DNA of 64,000 nucleotides from Bacteroidales bacterium UBA5349. Lineage in GTDB: Bacteria > Bacteroidota > Bacteroidia > Bacteroidales > Tenuifilaceae. The notes below the pieces were generated by a model that saw only the letters and a list, made by a program, of their open reading frames with translations, was not told the origin of the DNA and did not search any database. The position numbers were made by a program, and so were the translations under genes. Shown piece after piece: positions 12,201 through 19,751 of this stretch; the first letter of the stretch is position 1; every line of letters begins with the position of its first letter. The stretch lies in contig DHQB01000018.1 of the NCBI GenBank assembly GCA_002410065.1, positions 1 through 64,000 on the forward strand, read 5' to 3'.

Positions 12201-12951
12201 TTTGCCCCCTATTAAGTGTTTTGGTAACTGTTCCCCCTGCAGGAATTGCAGGAATATCTGTTCGGGGTCCAGCTCCAAAGCTAGCTCCAATATTGGGGGG
12301 CAACTTAAATTCAACTATCGTACCATCTTCTGTAGCAACCACATCAATTGCAGAGTAAGGCTGAACTGGAGCATAGTTCCCGTTATTCCCAACAGTCTGA
12401 AACGGGGTATAAAACTCCGTTCCCAAACCATTCTTGCCTTTTAAAGCCCAAATCTCCTTATTACTGCCTCTGCCTATTTCATAGTATACTGTGACAGGGG
12501 TAGTAGAAGTAATTCGAAGACCAAAGTTATTGATGCCACTGGGAGTTAAGGGTTTATTTTCGAGAAGGTTTACATCGAAATGAGTTGCCACGGGATATGA
12601 TGTGCCCGGGAGGATCCCTGTGCAAGGGGATACAACCCAGCAGGTTAAATCCTGAAGATGAAAACTGTTGGCGGGCATGCTAATTACTATGTCAGGAAAA
12701 ATTAATGGGTCACCAGCAGGCATACTGATGGTAACTGTTGCCGGCAAATTACCGGAAGATATTTTAAAAAAAGCATTGGCTCCACCAGGAGGAAAGTGAC
12801 TAATAGTAATTTCAGGGGCAACAAACCAAAATTCCGTGTCGTTTTGACCTATAAGATTTTGAGAATTAAACCCTAGAAGCAATATAGCTCCCAAAAGCCA
12901 AATGCATTTTTTCAACAGGAATTGGTATATCGGTTTAGTAATATCAATCAT
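6265..12951 (-). CDS. Giant IgGFc-binding-N/PKD-repeat surface protein with type B C-terminal domain
   Basis: This is a 2,228-residue secreted protein with an N-terminal signal segment (about 1-36, hydrophobic LLGAILLLGF). Residues about 39-510 resemble the IgGFc-binding protein N-terminal domain, with 'TEFWFVAPE', 'YVWHTGGFGCESGGAVLPP' and 'GYFSDYNEFAPS'. A short Ig-like segment comes next ('LYANGGTTYLWSP'), then about 17 PKD-like repeats. The last ~104 residues are a type B gliding-motility sorting domain ('LRFPNAFVPSK', 'FNRWGEQIYQS'). It appears to be the first gene of an operon with the next giant and the PorP/SprF gene. From repeat to repeat it matches the smaller giant, which lacks the N-terminal head. 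The likely role is a T9SS-exported adhesin or matrix protein. The name of the head domain does not establish antibody binding. Confidence 0.9.
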   Translation of the reverse strand: MIDITKPIYQFLLKKCIWLLGAILLLGFNSQNLIGQNDTEFWFVAPEITISHFPPGGANAFFKISSGNLPATVTISMPAGDPLIFPDIVISMPANSFHLQDLTCWVVSPCTGILPGTSYPVATHFDVNLLENKPLTPSGINNFGLRITSTTPVTVYYEIGRGSNKEIWALKGKNGLGTEFYTPFQTVGNNGNYAPVQPYSAIDVVATEDGTIVEFKLPPNIGASFGAGPRTDIPAIPAGGTVTKTLNRGQTFSLFPLNFSQAAANRLAGTRITSNNPIAVTLKDDSHTHSEGGCRDTSGDQLIPTSVIGKEYIVIRTALFTQDHFFILATENATQITIFDDAGNVVNSIVRNARQQFHQPLPNTHTYYRVVADKPVYVWHTGGFGCESGGAVLPPIDKCTGVPRVTFARTSTEDFYMIMMVRKGAEPNFTFNVQTAPGVFVDRSFLIYNAPSLPFEPVDNSDWSVQRFGPFSTAQIPVGSHYMENNADIFHLGIVNGGAGTGCFYGYFSDYNEFAPSTLVVETGTSGGRICVGETLQLYANGGTTYLWSPTTHLSDPTSPIPIASNIDASITYEVTVSGACNLTDTIAVAIQAAGPVDVDFEPDTYEGCAKPPPGGGIPVYNFEFTNQSTGDYSREWRWRLGPTGPITTFATGSDISADPADVVSIKLPNDTDGILEYHITLIGGSDPPFCFREETKIVRVYPYINVQSRANIYEGCQPLDINFTANPIGHFAGANYMWDFGDGLAIDIQNPPHSYFDPTPLGWVQKKLYSVATITDQWNVCRAKDSVLITVFPYIESDFFISDTLGCAPLDINITNSSLGGIATYVWDITSNPVGHIITPVPPTADPFMRTLSNTTTLPIDYNFKLTVSNSQGCKEIAERTVRVNPQISVAFIPNSNIVLCDSTQLLFNSTIVNPALPNVNYSWTFGDGGVSFVKNPQHRYRNFGNPEVTYPITLTAITEFGCTDTKVAMAKVSPRIMASFSVDKPVICSGEEVLFTYHRMGSITDYSFEFNNYSDQTWPTDLFAFGSFTKQFINETGEPIAVKVRFTVENGNTNCTKVLEKTITVNPRVTARVTPNFGSNTLHCNPLEVNFSNSTIYTGFGTQHANPFNGTYFWDFGDGASSQLKNPTHEFTNDNPTNTATYTVTLTSTSIHGCADTETVDVTVQPYLKAAFTMDPGSICSPTDVTFSPSSIGATRYLWDFDGIIPNEVRFNNDPFTHTFTSSDPNNTEVRTITLTVENAAGCTDVYSLPITLYPLVISDFTASVVEGCSDLTVTFTNLSSGGGVGYDWDFGDEQSFSTTSGVPVVHTFSNRTAATKVYNVKLVATNASGCTSESSIDITVKPKVEANFTFTHDSVCTPFYATFENGSLNGNEYQWDFGHMGKDSITYNKDPFTLLFENTTANDITYTIELVALDNVTGCSDVTTQTIVVNPRVVVDFDADVYSGCNPLDVQFTNNSTGLGTYIWESNGEPFSTATSPLKRFSHTDRENSKDFIVKLTSTNANGCKDSDTKTITVYPLVEADFTIDIADGCTPLTVQIANSTVSSAYTYEWDFGNGQTATEVQPTSMEFINDLNPLALFQPNIVLTTRYLGDQSCMAIQSKPITVYPHIYPEFSGDFEGCQPHTVEFINETNAFGGLASARYLWVYKNGAFSNDINPQETFTNTVFTQDSLFEVQLKATSIHGCVDSINHLVTVHPNPRARLELVGDNINCSPFEATFNNLSEGISLTYNYDFGDSSDSITVSADPMVHVFRNLTDEIRPYMTTLTAETEFGCTNQFFQILWAYPEVEANFYFDPGAEHCNPATVTMVNQSVNTWYYVWDFDDGSTSYLYSPTYTFLNPTIDDRVFNVTLTSSSEFDCEQSKTLPLTVWAKPEADFSIDPPLKVYPDADFFFTNLTHPASPTWSYDWNFGDGGAGSKEMHPGTYTYSTWGPPGDNFQYFVTLFVENDHCSDQITHPITLNPADPIALFEADTYASCPPLEVQFINSSLYGSSFYWDFGDGTTSTDPFPTHTFTNAGYYNVSLVVTGDGGTHTFFDVLRVYPTPVANFTVLPEIVVLPEGQAHFYNLSEGASAYLWDFGDGSLSAEIDPEHKYRDLGVYNVELIAYTNFNCSDTIIRNAVVKVEGAGTLRFPNAFVPSKTGPSGGHYNPVDYSNTIFHPVHKGVIEYELLIFNRWGEQIYQSDDVWVGWDGYRNGELSPQDVYVWRAKGKFSTGKSFDMRGNVTLLR

Positions 12952-13029
12952 AAAAATAAATGGTATATAAAATCACTTTATATCACCTATTACGTAAAAA
13001 CATTTAAAAAGATATGGTTTATACACCTA

Positions 13030-13062
13030 CGAAAATAGTATTTTTTTTTTTGATATAAGCAA
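13030..13062 (-). promoter_or_regulatory. Possible promoter for the minus-strand surface operon
   Basis: On the minus strand, TTG (13062-13060) is followed after 22 bases by TATTTTCG (13037-13030). This approximates the Bacteroidota pattern TTG-N17-23-TAnnTTTG. Transcription would begin about 70 bases before the ATG of the 2,228-residue protein. This is a motif match only. Confidence 0.3.
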
Positions 13063-13170
13063 TAAATGGGTTTGGTCAAAAAAAACAATCGTTTCGTAAA
13101 ATATTTTTGATTGATCCAATAATTAACTTATGCATAAAAAATAGAACAAAATTCACCTGCTTCAAATCAG

Positions 13171-13268
13171 ATTGCTTCGCTCTTGCCTCGTCTGCCTGTG
13201 GGCAGACATGGCAAGGAGGCTTGTAATGACGGGCTTTTTATTCTGTAAAACTGAGCGAAGTCGAAACA
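13171..13268. repeat. Interspersed palindromic repeat remnant
   Basis: An imperfect hairpin (13182-13215; arms CTTGCC..TCTGCC and GGCAGA..GGCAAG with two mismatches) is flanked by 'ATTGCTTCGCTC', 'TTGTAATGACG' and 'CTGAGCGAAGTCGAAAC'. I recall strings of this kind as dispersed intergenic elements in Bacteroidota genomes. Its composition is richer in G and C than the surrounding spacer. Only one copy was noticed in the window. Confidence 0.5.
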
Positions 13269-13360
13269 TGGTAGGCTTAACAAAATGATTTAAAATCATA
13301 AGTGGCAATACCTAAAACAACATTATTAAGTCAACGTATAAACTAGTGAATATATTTTTT

Positions 13361-13368
13361 TACTTTTG
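13361..13368 (+). promoter_or_regulatory. -7 box before the 2,032-residue surface protein
   Basis: TACTTTTG is a full match to the Bacteroidota -7 consensus TAnnTTTG, 55 bases before the ATG at 13424. No TTG lies at the expected -33 distance, so only half of the promoter is supported. Confidence 0.35.
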
Positions 13369-13423
13369 AATAAATGAATTTGGTTATATTTACTTCAATC
13401 TACAATAATAAAACCTGTTGGAT

Positions 13424-16400
13424 ATGAACTTAACTATCAGAAAAAAACAAATCAACATATTGCTATGCACCATACTCCTATCCTTTGCTTATGGCGCATC
13501 TGCTCAAGAGTTTGAAGTATTTCTTTTCGAAGATTTTGAGCATGGTGGCCAACGCCCCTCTGGTTGGTCAGAGTTAAATGTAATCGGCACCCGGGAATGG
13601 AGGTATGAAGATGGAGGCTATGCACCAACGGGTGCTCCTACTTTTCGACATCCAGCCAATGCCTATAGCGGAGATTACAACGCTCTTTTTCAGGATGAAA
13701 GTATTGGCCCAAAACGTAAACTAATTACCCCGGCCATCGATTTAAGAACATCTATTAAGCCTACGCTTGTTTTTTGGCACGCGCAAGATCAATGGGGTGA
13801 ATCGACCGATGAACTTAGGGTATTTTACAGCAAAACCAAAGAACCATATGTTTGGGTTCAGTTGGAGCATTTCAATACACCTACTCCCAACTGGACAAAG
13901 AGAGAAATTATTTTACCCGATGCTGTTAAAGTTCAGAAGTGCTATATTGCATTCGAGGGTTTATCAAACTGGGGTTGGGGAGTTTGTATTGACGATGTTA
14001 AGATTGAAGAGCGAGGTTTACTCCCCCGTACTGTCGAATCATTCGTGGTTAAGCAACAAAACAACATATTTCCAAGCGGGTCCAACATAAACTCGTTTTC
14101 TTATTTAAGAGCCTATGTATCTGGTAACAGTGGCGAAATTCCGGTAAATTCGATAAAATTCAATTTCACTGGAACCAATATTAACGATATTTCAAACATT
14201 AGCCTATACCATACCCGCGATTCACTTTTCAGTATCACTACTCCAGTAACCGCAGGAGTTTCATACAATGGCAACGAGGTAACCCTTACTGCTCCATCCT
14301 TCAACCTTCTTACAGGCGACAACTACCTTTGGATATGCTTTGACATTAAATCCACAGCTATTTTTGGGAATACCATTGACTTTACCCTTGGAGCAAACTC
14401 CGTGCAACTTGGTAATGCAACATTCCCAACAACTGCAAAAGATCCAATTCAGTTTGCAACTATTCATAGCTCTATCCTTTTAGATGATTTTGAGAATGCA
14501 AATACATGGACAAATACCAGCTTATGGCAGATAGGAGTGCCCACCGGAATTGGCATCTTCGACCCTGCTTATGCATACTCTGGCAACAATGTGCTTGCAA
14601 CAAACCTCAGCGGCAATTACCCCTCAAGCATTACCCCAGATAACCCTCAAACTGCAAAATCATCGTCCATTGATGCAAAGTATTATCAGAACCTTTCGGT
14701 TTTTTATAAGCGGTGGTTAAATATTGAATATTTTGATAGAACTAGTTTAAGCCTTAGCACCGATGAGGAATCAACTTGGATAAAATTATTTGAGAGCAAT
14801 AGCGATATTCTCGATCGGCGCTGGCGCTCAGTTTCACACAACATTTCGGCTTATGCAACCCGCAAGGAGAGCCTAAAGGTTAAATTTTCAATTGATACCA
14901 CCAATCAAATAACTGAATACGGTGGTTGGAACATCGACAACTTTGCCATTACAGGTGAGTTCATTCACAGCGATGTAGGTATTCTGTCAAAGCTTTTACC
15001 CGTTCAAGGATGCGGACTTACCAGCACTGAAATTGTGAGGATCACTATTAAAAACTTTGGGGGTGCTACAGTAAGCACTCCATTTGAAGTAGGGTACTCA
15101 CTAAACGGAGGGGCAAGCTATACAAAAGAAATGTTTAATGGCCCCATTAACAGCGAAGAGCAGGTTGTATTTACCTTTGCAACGCCTGCCAACCTCACTT
15201 CCCCTGGCCTTAAGAACATGGTTTTTAGAACATTTCTTACAGGAGATCAAGACCCAACCAATAATGCTTTTAACCAAAATCTTTACGTTTTCCCCGCGGT
15301 AACTTTCCCATACGAAACTTCTTTTGAAAGTTCCACAGCATACTGGTATCCTAGTGGGTTAAACAGCAGTTGGCAATGGGGATCACCTTCAGGTCAGTTT
15401 ATTAATAAGGCTTCAAACGGCACCAAGGCCTGGGTTACTAATTTGAGTCAGAATTACAAAAACAATGAACTTTCATACCTTGAAAGCCCTTGCTTTGACC
15501 TAACAAGTGCCCAGTACCCTATCTTCTCTTTCGACTACTTGATGCAGGTTGAGGAAGGAAGTGATGGTATGTACATTGAGTACTCCATTGATGGAGGCCA
15601 TGCATGGAATGCTTTACCAGAAAATGTTAATTACGCTAATAATTGGTACGACACCGAAACGGTTGCCGCTTTAGGTGCCAGAGGCTGGAGTATTAACAAA
15701 CCAAACTACGTTACCGCAAAAACGCTTTTGCCAAGTGATGCAGTGGGTAAAAGCGGGGTAAAGTTTCGCTTTGTATTTGCCTCAAACACCTCTCAAACTT
15801 TTGAGGGTGTAGCCATCGACATGGTTAAAGTTTACGAGTTACCCTATGACCTTGGTGTTTCAAGCCTGATTAGCCCAACCGATGATTGCGAAATTGGTAA
15901 TGGGGTTACCCTTGAACTTCGTTTAACCAACTTTGGCTACAGACCAATCCCCATAGGTGTTCAAGTACCTGTGAATGCTAAGGTTGATGATGGCGTCATT
16001 AAGACTGAAACCATTACATATAGTGGTCCAGTACCACTGACCCAAAATTCTACCTTTGATATTACTACTGTCAATACCTTTAACATTTTTAGTGCGGGCA
16101 TTCACCAAATCAAGGCATTTACTAATCTAGCCATTGATGACAATAGGCTGAACGATACATTAACTACACCAGTTAATGTTTACGGTATGCCAAGCTATTC
16201 CATTGGCGCCGATATTGGTACCATGCAAACCGATACCGTAGTGCTAAATGCCGGTGCGGGCTATGCATCATATATTTGGTATAAGTTTAATGATCCTACC
16301 TGGGATTTGATACCAGGAGAGGTAACCTATCAATATAATCTTCCAGACCTTGGATGGGGATTGTATTCTGTTCTGGTTACAAATGGCTTAGGTTGCACGG

Positions 16401-19400
16401 CCTCCGATACAATTGAAGTTGCTCAATCGGATAAAAACGTTGGAATTACTGCAATCCATAATATATCGGACGAGTGTGAGCACACAACACTGATTCACCC
16501 AGAGGTGACCATTACCTCATTCAATACGGGCACATTCGATGGCACTGAGGTTATTCCGCTTATTGTTAAAATAAACGATGAGATTGTTCTATCCGAGGAG
16601 TTAATCCCCGAAGACGGTTGGGGCGGCACTGCAAATATAGGGCGTTTATATACCTTTACGGGTACAATTGATCTTAGTGAAGTGGGTGAATATAACATAG
16701 CCATCTACACCGACATGAGCAAAGATTTAAACAGGATTAACGATACCACCACCATAGCGATTAACACATGGGGTATCCCACTAGTAGAAACCTTTGTTCA
16801 GATAAAACCTTCGGTTTTTGAGATTGCTGCCTCTGAAATTGTTTCAACTAGCGCAGATACACTAGTATTTAAAGCTACTGAGGGATTCTCTACTTACTTA
16901 TGGGAGCGACAGCAGTTGGGACAAACATCATGGGTTCCCTGTGGAACTGAGGAAACGCTCTACCTTAGCACCGTGTCAAATAATCTTGTATCGGCATACT
17001 ATAGGGTTATTGCTATAGCTGATCATGGTTGTGGAGAGGACACGAGTACTATTTTTGTAAATGCAGCCGACTTGGCCGTGAGTTCTATTTATAGTCCCAT
17101 AGCATCGGCCTGCGAAACAGCAGCTCCAACACCACTAAGCATAGTTATAAAAAATGTTGGCTACGAAATCTATCCTATTGGGACCGAGATTCAGGCAACT
17201 GTTATAACCCCCTTTGGGAATCAAACCGAAACCATTACCCTAACAAATCAGTTACTCCATAATGAGCAGATAGGGTATGAATTCCCCGTAAGAGTCCAAT
17301 TTCCAATTGGTGATCATTACATAAACTTCTCAATTGAGAATGATAATGATCCAAATGCCGCTAATAACACAATGGAATTGCTGTCAAGGGTTAAACCCTC
17401 ACCTTGGGTTACTCTTGAACCCGATTCATTATTCAGAATATTTGGTCCCGAAGAGACATACTCTATAACACCCACATACTCTGAGGATGTAATTAGCTAC
17501 CTATGGCACGATGGCGATGCAAACCCTGACTATTTAATATGGGGGCCACCATTGTATGTTAACTATATAGTTGTGGCGAAAAACAGCTCCGAATGTTCAG
17601 CCAGCGATACACTTGTTGTTATTAGCAGCGATCTTGAAGTTACCAATATTGTTTCACCTAAAAACGATTGCGTTCTAACTGATGAAACGCCGGTTACTTT
17701 TATGCTTTACAATAATGGAAACTATACCTATCCTGTTGGAACCCAAATTAACGTTTCACTTTTCCTTGATGGTAACTTTGTGATTTTCGAAACCATTGTT
17801 TTACCGGTTAACCTAGCATCAAAATCATCGACTAATATTAACCTCGTTCAAAAACTCAATTTAGAAGGACGTGAAAGTGCAACCATTCAAGTTGATGTTA
17901 AAACTAATATTACGGAGGTATTCGATGACAACAACTCCAAAAACAAAACAGTTTATGCACTTGGATACCCCACTATTACACTTGGGCCAGATCGTGAAGT
18001 TCATGCCTGGGAAGAGATTCTTGATCCTGGCTATTACGAATTCTATGCATGGCAAGATGCAAGTGGCAATAGAACTTTTTCTGCAACTGAGGATGGCACC
18101 TATTCTGTAACCGTTACCGATTTTACTGGCTGCCAGGGCTATGCTGAGGTAGATTTGGTTTTCTTTATTGATGACATTGAGATTACCGATATTGTTTCAC
18201 CCATCTCTGGCTGCGGACTTAGCAGTGATGAACCCGTTACCATAACTTTTAAGAATAGCGGAACATTTAATTTTGATGCAGGTACAATCCTCACCCTTGG
18301 CTTTTCGCTTGGAGGAACTACCTACACCGAAGAATTGGTTTTGGTGGAAGCGTTTGATGTTGATGATGAGATGACTGTAACCCTTGGTCAAACAGTTAAC
18401 CTATCGCAACCCAAAACACACAACATGCAGATATGGGTTGAGGTTGCTAACGACATGATACCGGATAATAGTAATATAGCTTATCCTGTTGATTCTTATC
18501 CACCAGTTAACTTCTCGTTCAACCTGCCCGATGAGATTTCAACCTATCTCCCTTACACATTGGATGCCGGGGCTGACTATGTTAGCTATCTATGGCAGAA
18601 TGGATCGACCCAGCAAACATTTACGGCTACTGAAACCGGCGTGTACCATGTAACCGTAACCGATGAGAATGGATGTACTGGATATGATGAAGTTTACATC
18701 TCCTTCAATAAATCCGATATAAATATTGTTGAAGTAATAACTCCTGCAAGTGAGCAGTGTCGTGTTCCCAATATGCCAATTGAGATTACCCTCAAAAATA
18801 AGCGTAGCCAGACTATTAACATTGGAGCCGAACTTATTATTAATTGCGTTGTAGGGTTTACTACCCCAGTTGAAATTGTTGAAACCTTAACCTTAACCCA
18901 AGCACTCCAACCCGACGATGAGATTAACTACGTGTTTAACCAAACACTGAACTTTCAACCTAACAATTCCTATGAACTTACGTTTAGGGTTGATTATGAG
19001 GATGTTGATGGGAATACATACTTTCATACCACTAACGTAAACCCAAGCCCAAGCGTTGATCTTGGCCCCGAAACGGCCCATGTTACATTCCCTTACACAC
19101 TTGTTGCGGGAGTTGGTGGCGTTGACTATTTATGGAGTACAGGGGGTACAACATCGTCAATTGAAACCTACCAAAGCGGTAGCTACTGGATTGTGGTAAC
19201 CAATAGTTTTGGTTGTACCGCTTCCGATACTATTTACCTAACCGACGGATCGTGGGTACACGAAATACCTGGAAAGGGCAGCATAAAAGTTTATCCAAAT
19301 CCTGTTCGGGATATACTAACCGTTGAGGTTGATGCAATTGAAAACAACAAGTTTAATGTTGAAGTAATATCTCCAATTGGTCAGAAAGTGCATCATGAGA

Positions 19401-19522
19401 TTATTGATACGTACCAAAAATCAACTGCTGAGATTAACGTTCAGCACTATTCTCCTGGTATTTATCTTTTAAGGGTATCATCGCAAGGGAAATGGATAAC
19501 GTTAAAAGTTATCATTAACTAA
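13424..19522 (+). CDS. Giant multidomain secreted protein with type A T9SS sorting domain
   Basis: This 2,032-residue protein has a signal peptide at about 1-28 (ends YGASAQ). Three jelly-roll-like segments follow, opening with patterns such as 'FEDFEHGGQRPSGW', 'LDDFENANTWTN' and 'YETSFESSTAYWYPSG', as in MAM/cleaved-adhesin-type domains. Seven modules then each begin '(D/N)(L/I/V).(V/I)..(I/L)..(P/I)....C' and resemble CARDB domains; most alternate with Ig-like segments ('AGADYVSYLWQNGSTQ'). The last ~80 residues are a type A Por secretion-tail domain ('IKVYPNPVRDILTVEV' ... 'YSPGIYLLRVSSQG'). It is therefore a T9SS substrate that would be cleaved and anchored or released. The ATG at 13424 is preferred over the upstream TTG. 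A strong terminator follows. Adhesive or structural function is inferred; no enzyme domain is visible. Confidence 0.88.
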   Translation: MNLTIRKKQINILLCTILLSFAYGASAQEFEVFLFEDFEHGGQRPSGWSELNVIGTREWRYEDGGYAPTGAPTFRHPANAYSGDYNALFQDESIGPKRKLITPAIDLRTSIKPTLVFWHAQDQWGESTDELRVFYSKTKEPYVWVQLEHFNTPTPNWTKREIILPDAVKVQKCYIAFEGLSNWGWGVCIDDVKIEERGLLPRTVESFVVKQQNNIFPSGSNINSFSYLRAYVSGNSGEIPVNSIKFNFTGTNINDISNISLYHTRDSLFSITTPVTAGVSYNGNEVTLTAPSFNLLTGDNYLWICFDIKSTAIFGNTIDFTLGANSVQLGNATFPTTAKDPIQFATIHSSILLDDFENANTWTNTSLWQIGVPTGIGIFDPAYAYSGNNVLATNLSGNYPSSITPDNPQTAKSSSIDAKYYQNLSVFYKRWLNIEYFDRTSLSLSTDEESTWIKLFESNSDILDRRWRSVSHNISAYATRKESLKVKFSIDTTNQITEYGGWNIDNFAITGEFIHSDVGILSKLLPVQGCGLTSTEIVRITIKNFGGATVSTPFEVGYSLNGGASYTKEMFNGPINSEEQVVFTFATPANLTSPGLKNMVFRTFLTGDQDPTNNAFNQNLYVFPAVTFPYETSFESSTAYWYPSGLNSSWQWGSPSGQFINKASNGTKAWVTNLSQNYKNNELSYLESPCFDLTSAQYPIFSFDYLMQVEEGSDGMYIEYSIDGGHAWNALPENVNYANNWYDTETVAALGARGWSINKPNYVTAKTLLPSDAVGKSGVKFRFVFASNTSQTFEGVAIDMVKVYELPYDLGVSSLISPTDDCEIGNGVTLELRLTNFGYRPIPIGVQVPVNAKVDDGVIKTETITYSGPVPLTQNSTFDITTVNTFNIFSAGIHQIKAFTNLAIDDNRLNDTLTTPVNVYGMPSYSIGADIGTMQTDTVVLNAGAGYASYIWYKFNDPTWDLIPGEVTYQYNLPDLGWGLYSVLVTNGLGCTASDTIEVAQSDKNVGITAIHNISDECEHTTLIHPEVTITSFNTGTFDGTEVIPLIVKINDEIVLSEELIPEDGWGGTANIGRLYTFTGTIDLSEVGEYNIAIYTDMSKDLNRINDTTTIAINTWGIPLVETFVQIKPSVFEIAASEIVSTSADTLVFKATEGFSTYLWERQQLGQTSWVPCGTEETLYLSTVSNNLVSAYYRVIAIADHGCGEDTSTIFVNAADLAVSSIYSPIASACETAAPTPLSIVIKNVGYEIYPIGTEIQATVITPFGNQTETITLTNQLLHNEQIGYEFPVRVQFPIGDHYINFSIENDNDPNAANNTMELLSRVKPSPWVTLEPDSLFRIFGPEETYSITPTYSEDVISYLWHDGDANPDYLIWGPPLYVNYIVVAKNSSECSASDTLVVISSDLEVTNIVSPKNDCVLTDETPVTFMLYNNGNYTYPVGTQINVSLFLDGNFVIFETIVLPVNLASKSSTNINLVQKLNLEGRESATIQVDVKTNITEVFDDNNSKNKTVYALGYPTITLGPDREVHAWEEILDPGYYEFYAWQDASGNRTFSATEDGTYSVTVTDFTGCQGYAEVDLVFFIDDIEITDIVSPISGCGLSSDEPVTITFKNSGTFNFDAGTILTLGFSLGGTTYTEELVLVEAFDVDDEMTVTLGQTVNLSQPKTHNMQIWVEVANDMIPDNSNIAYPVDSYPPVNFSFNLPDEISTYLPYTLDAGADYVSYLWQNGSTQQTFTATETGVYHVTVTDENGCTGYDEVYISFNKSDINIVEVITPASEQCRVPNMPIEITLKNKRSQTINIGAELIINCVVGFTTPVEIVETLTLTQALQPDDEINYVFNQTLNFQPNNSYELTFRVDYEDVDGNTYFHTTNVNPSPSVDLGPETAHVTFPYTLVAGVGGVDYLWSTGGTTSSIETYQSGSYWIVVTNSFGCTASDTIYLTDGSWVHEIPGKGSIKVYPNPVRDILTVEVDAIENNKFNVEVISPIGQKVHHEIIDTYQKSTAEINVQHYSPGIYLLRVSSQGKWITLKVIIN

Positions 19523-19544
19523 TCCATAATCAGAATCATATAGT

Positions 19545-19583
19545 AAAAGGGTACGCTAAACGGGCGTACCCTTTTGCTTTTTA
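19545..19583 (+). terminator. Rho-independent terminator after the giant plus-strand gene
   Basis: A perfect 12-bp stem (19545-19556 with 19564-19575) has a 7-base loop and is followed by GCTTTTTAT. It lies 22 bases past the stop codon. Confidence 0.85.
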
Positions 19584-19677
19584 TACATATTGTAAAAAGT
19601 AAAATAACGTTTTTAGAAGGGACAAACCAATTGCACTAAAGTCAAAAAGATTCGAGACATAACCCTGACAAACATCA

Positions 19678-19708
19678 TTGTTAATAAAAAGCCACAGAAC
19701 TAACTTCG
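19678..19708 (+). promoter_or_regulatory. Promoter that decides the start of the flavin/iron-sulfur dehydrogenase
   Basis: TTG (19678-19680) is followed after 20 bases by TAACTTCG (19701-19708), close to the Bacteroidota consensus TTG-N17-23-TAnnTTTG. Transcription would start near 19714, after the ATG at 19710 but before the ATG at 19752. This favours the downstream start. Confidence 0.4.
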
Positions 19709-19751
19709 CATGTATATTAAAGTCTTAATATCAAACTCAAAATATTATAAA

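Larger units (their letters stand above)
12952..13423. other. Divergent promoter region between the giant genes, with a repeat
   Basis: This 472-base spacer separates the two divergently read surface-protein genes. It is AT-rich and contains one probable promoter for each direction (entered separately) and an interspersed palindromic repeat near 13171-13268. I see no open reading frame or RNA gene in it. Confidence 0.6.
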
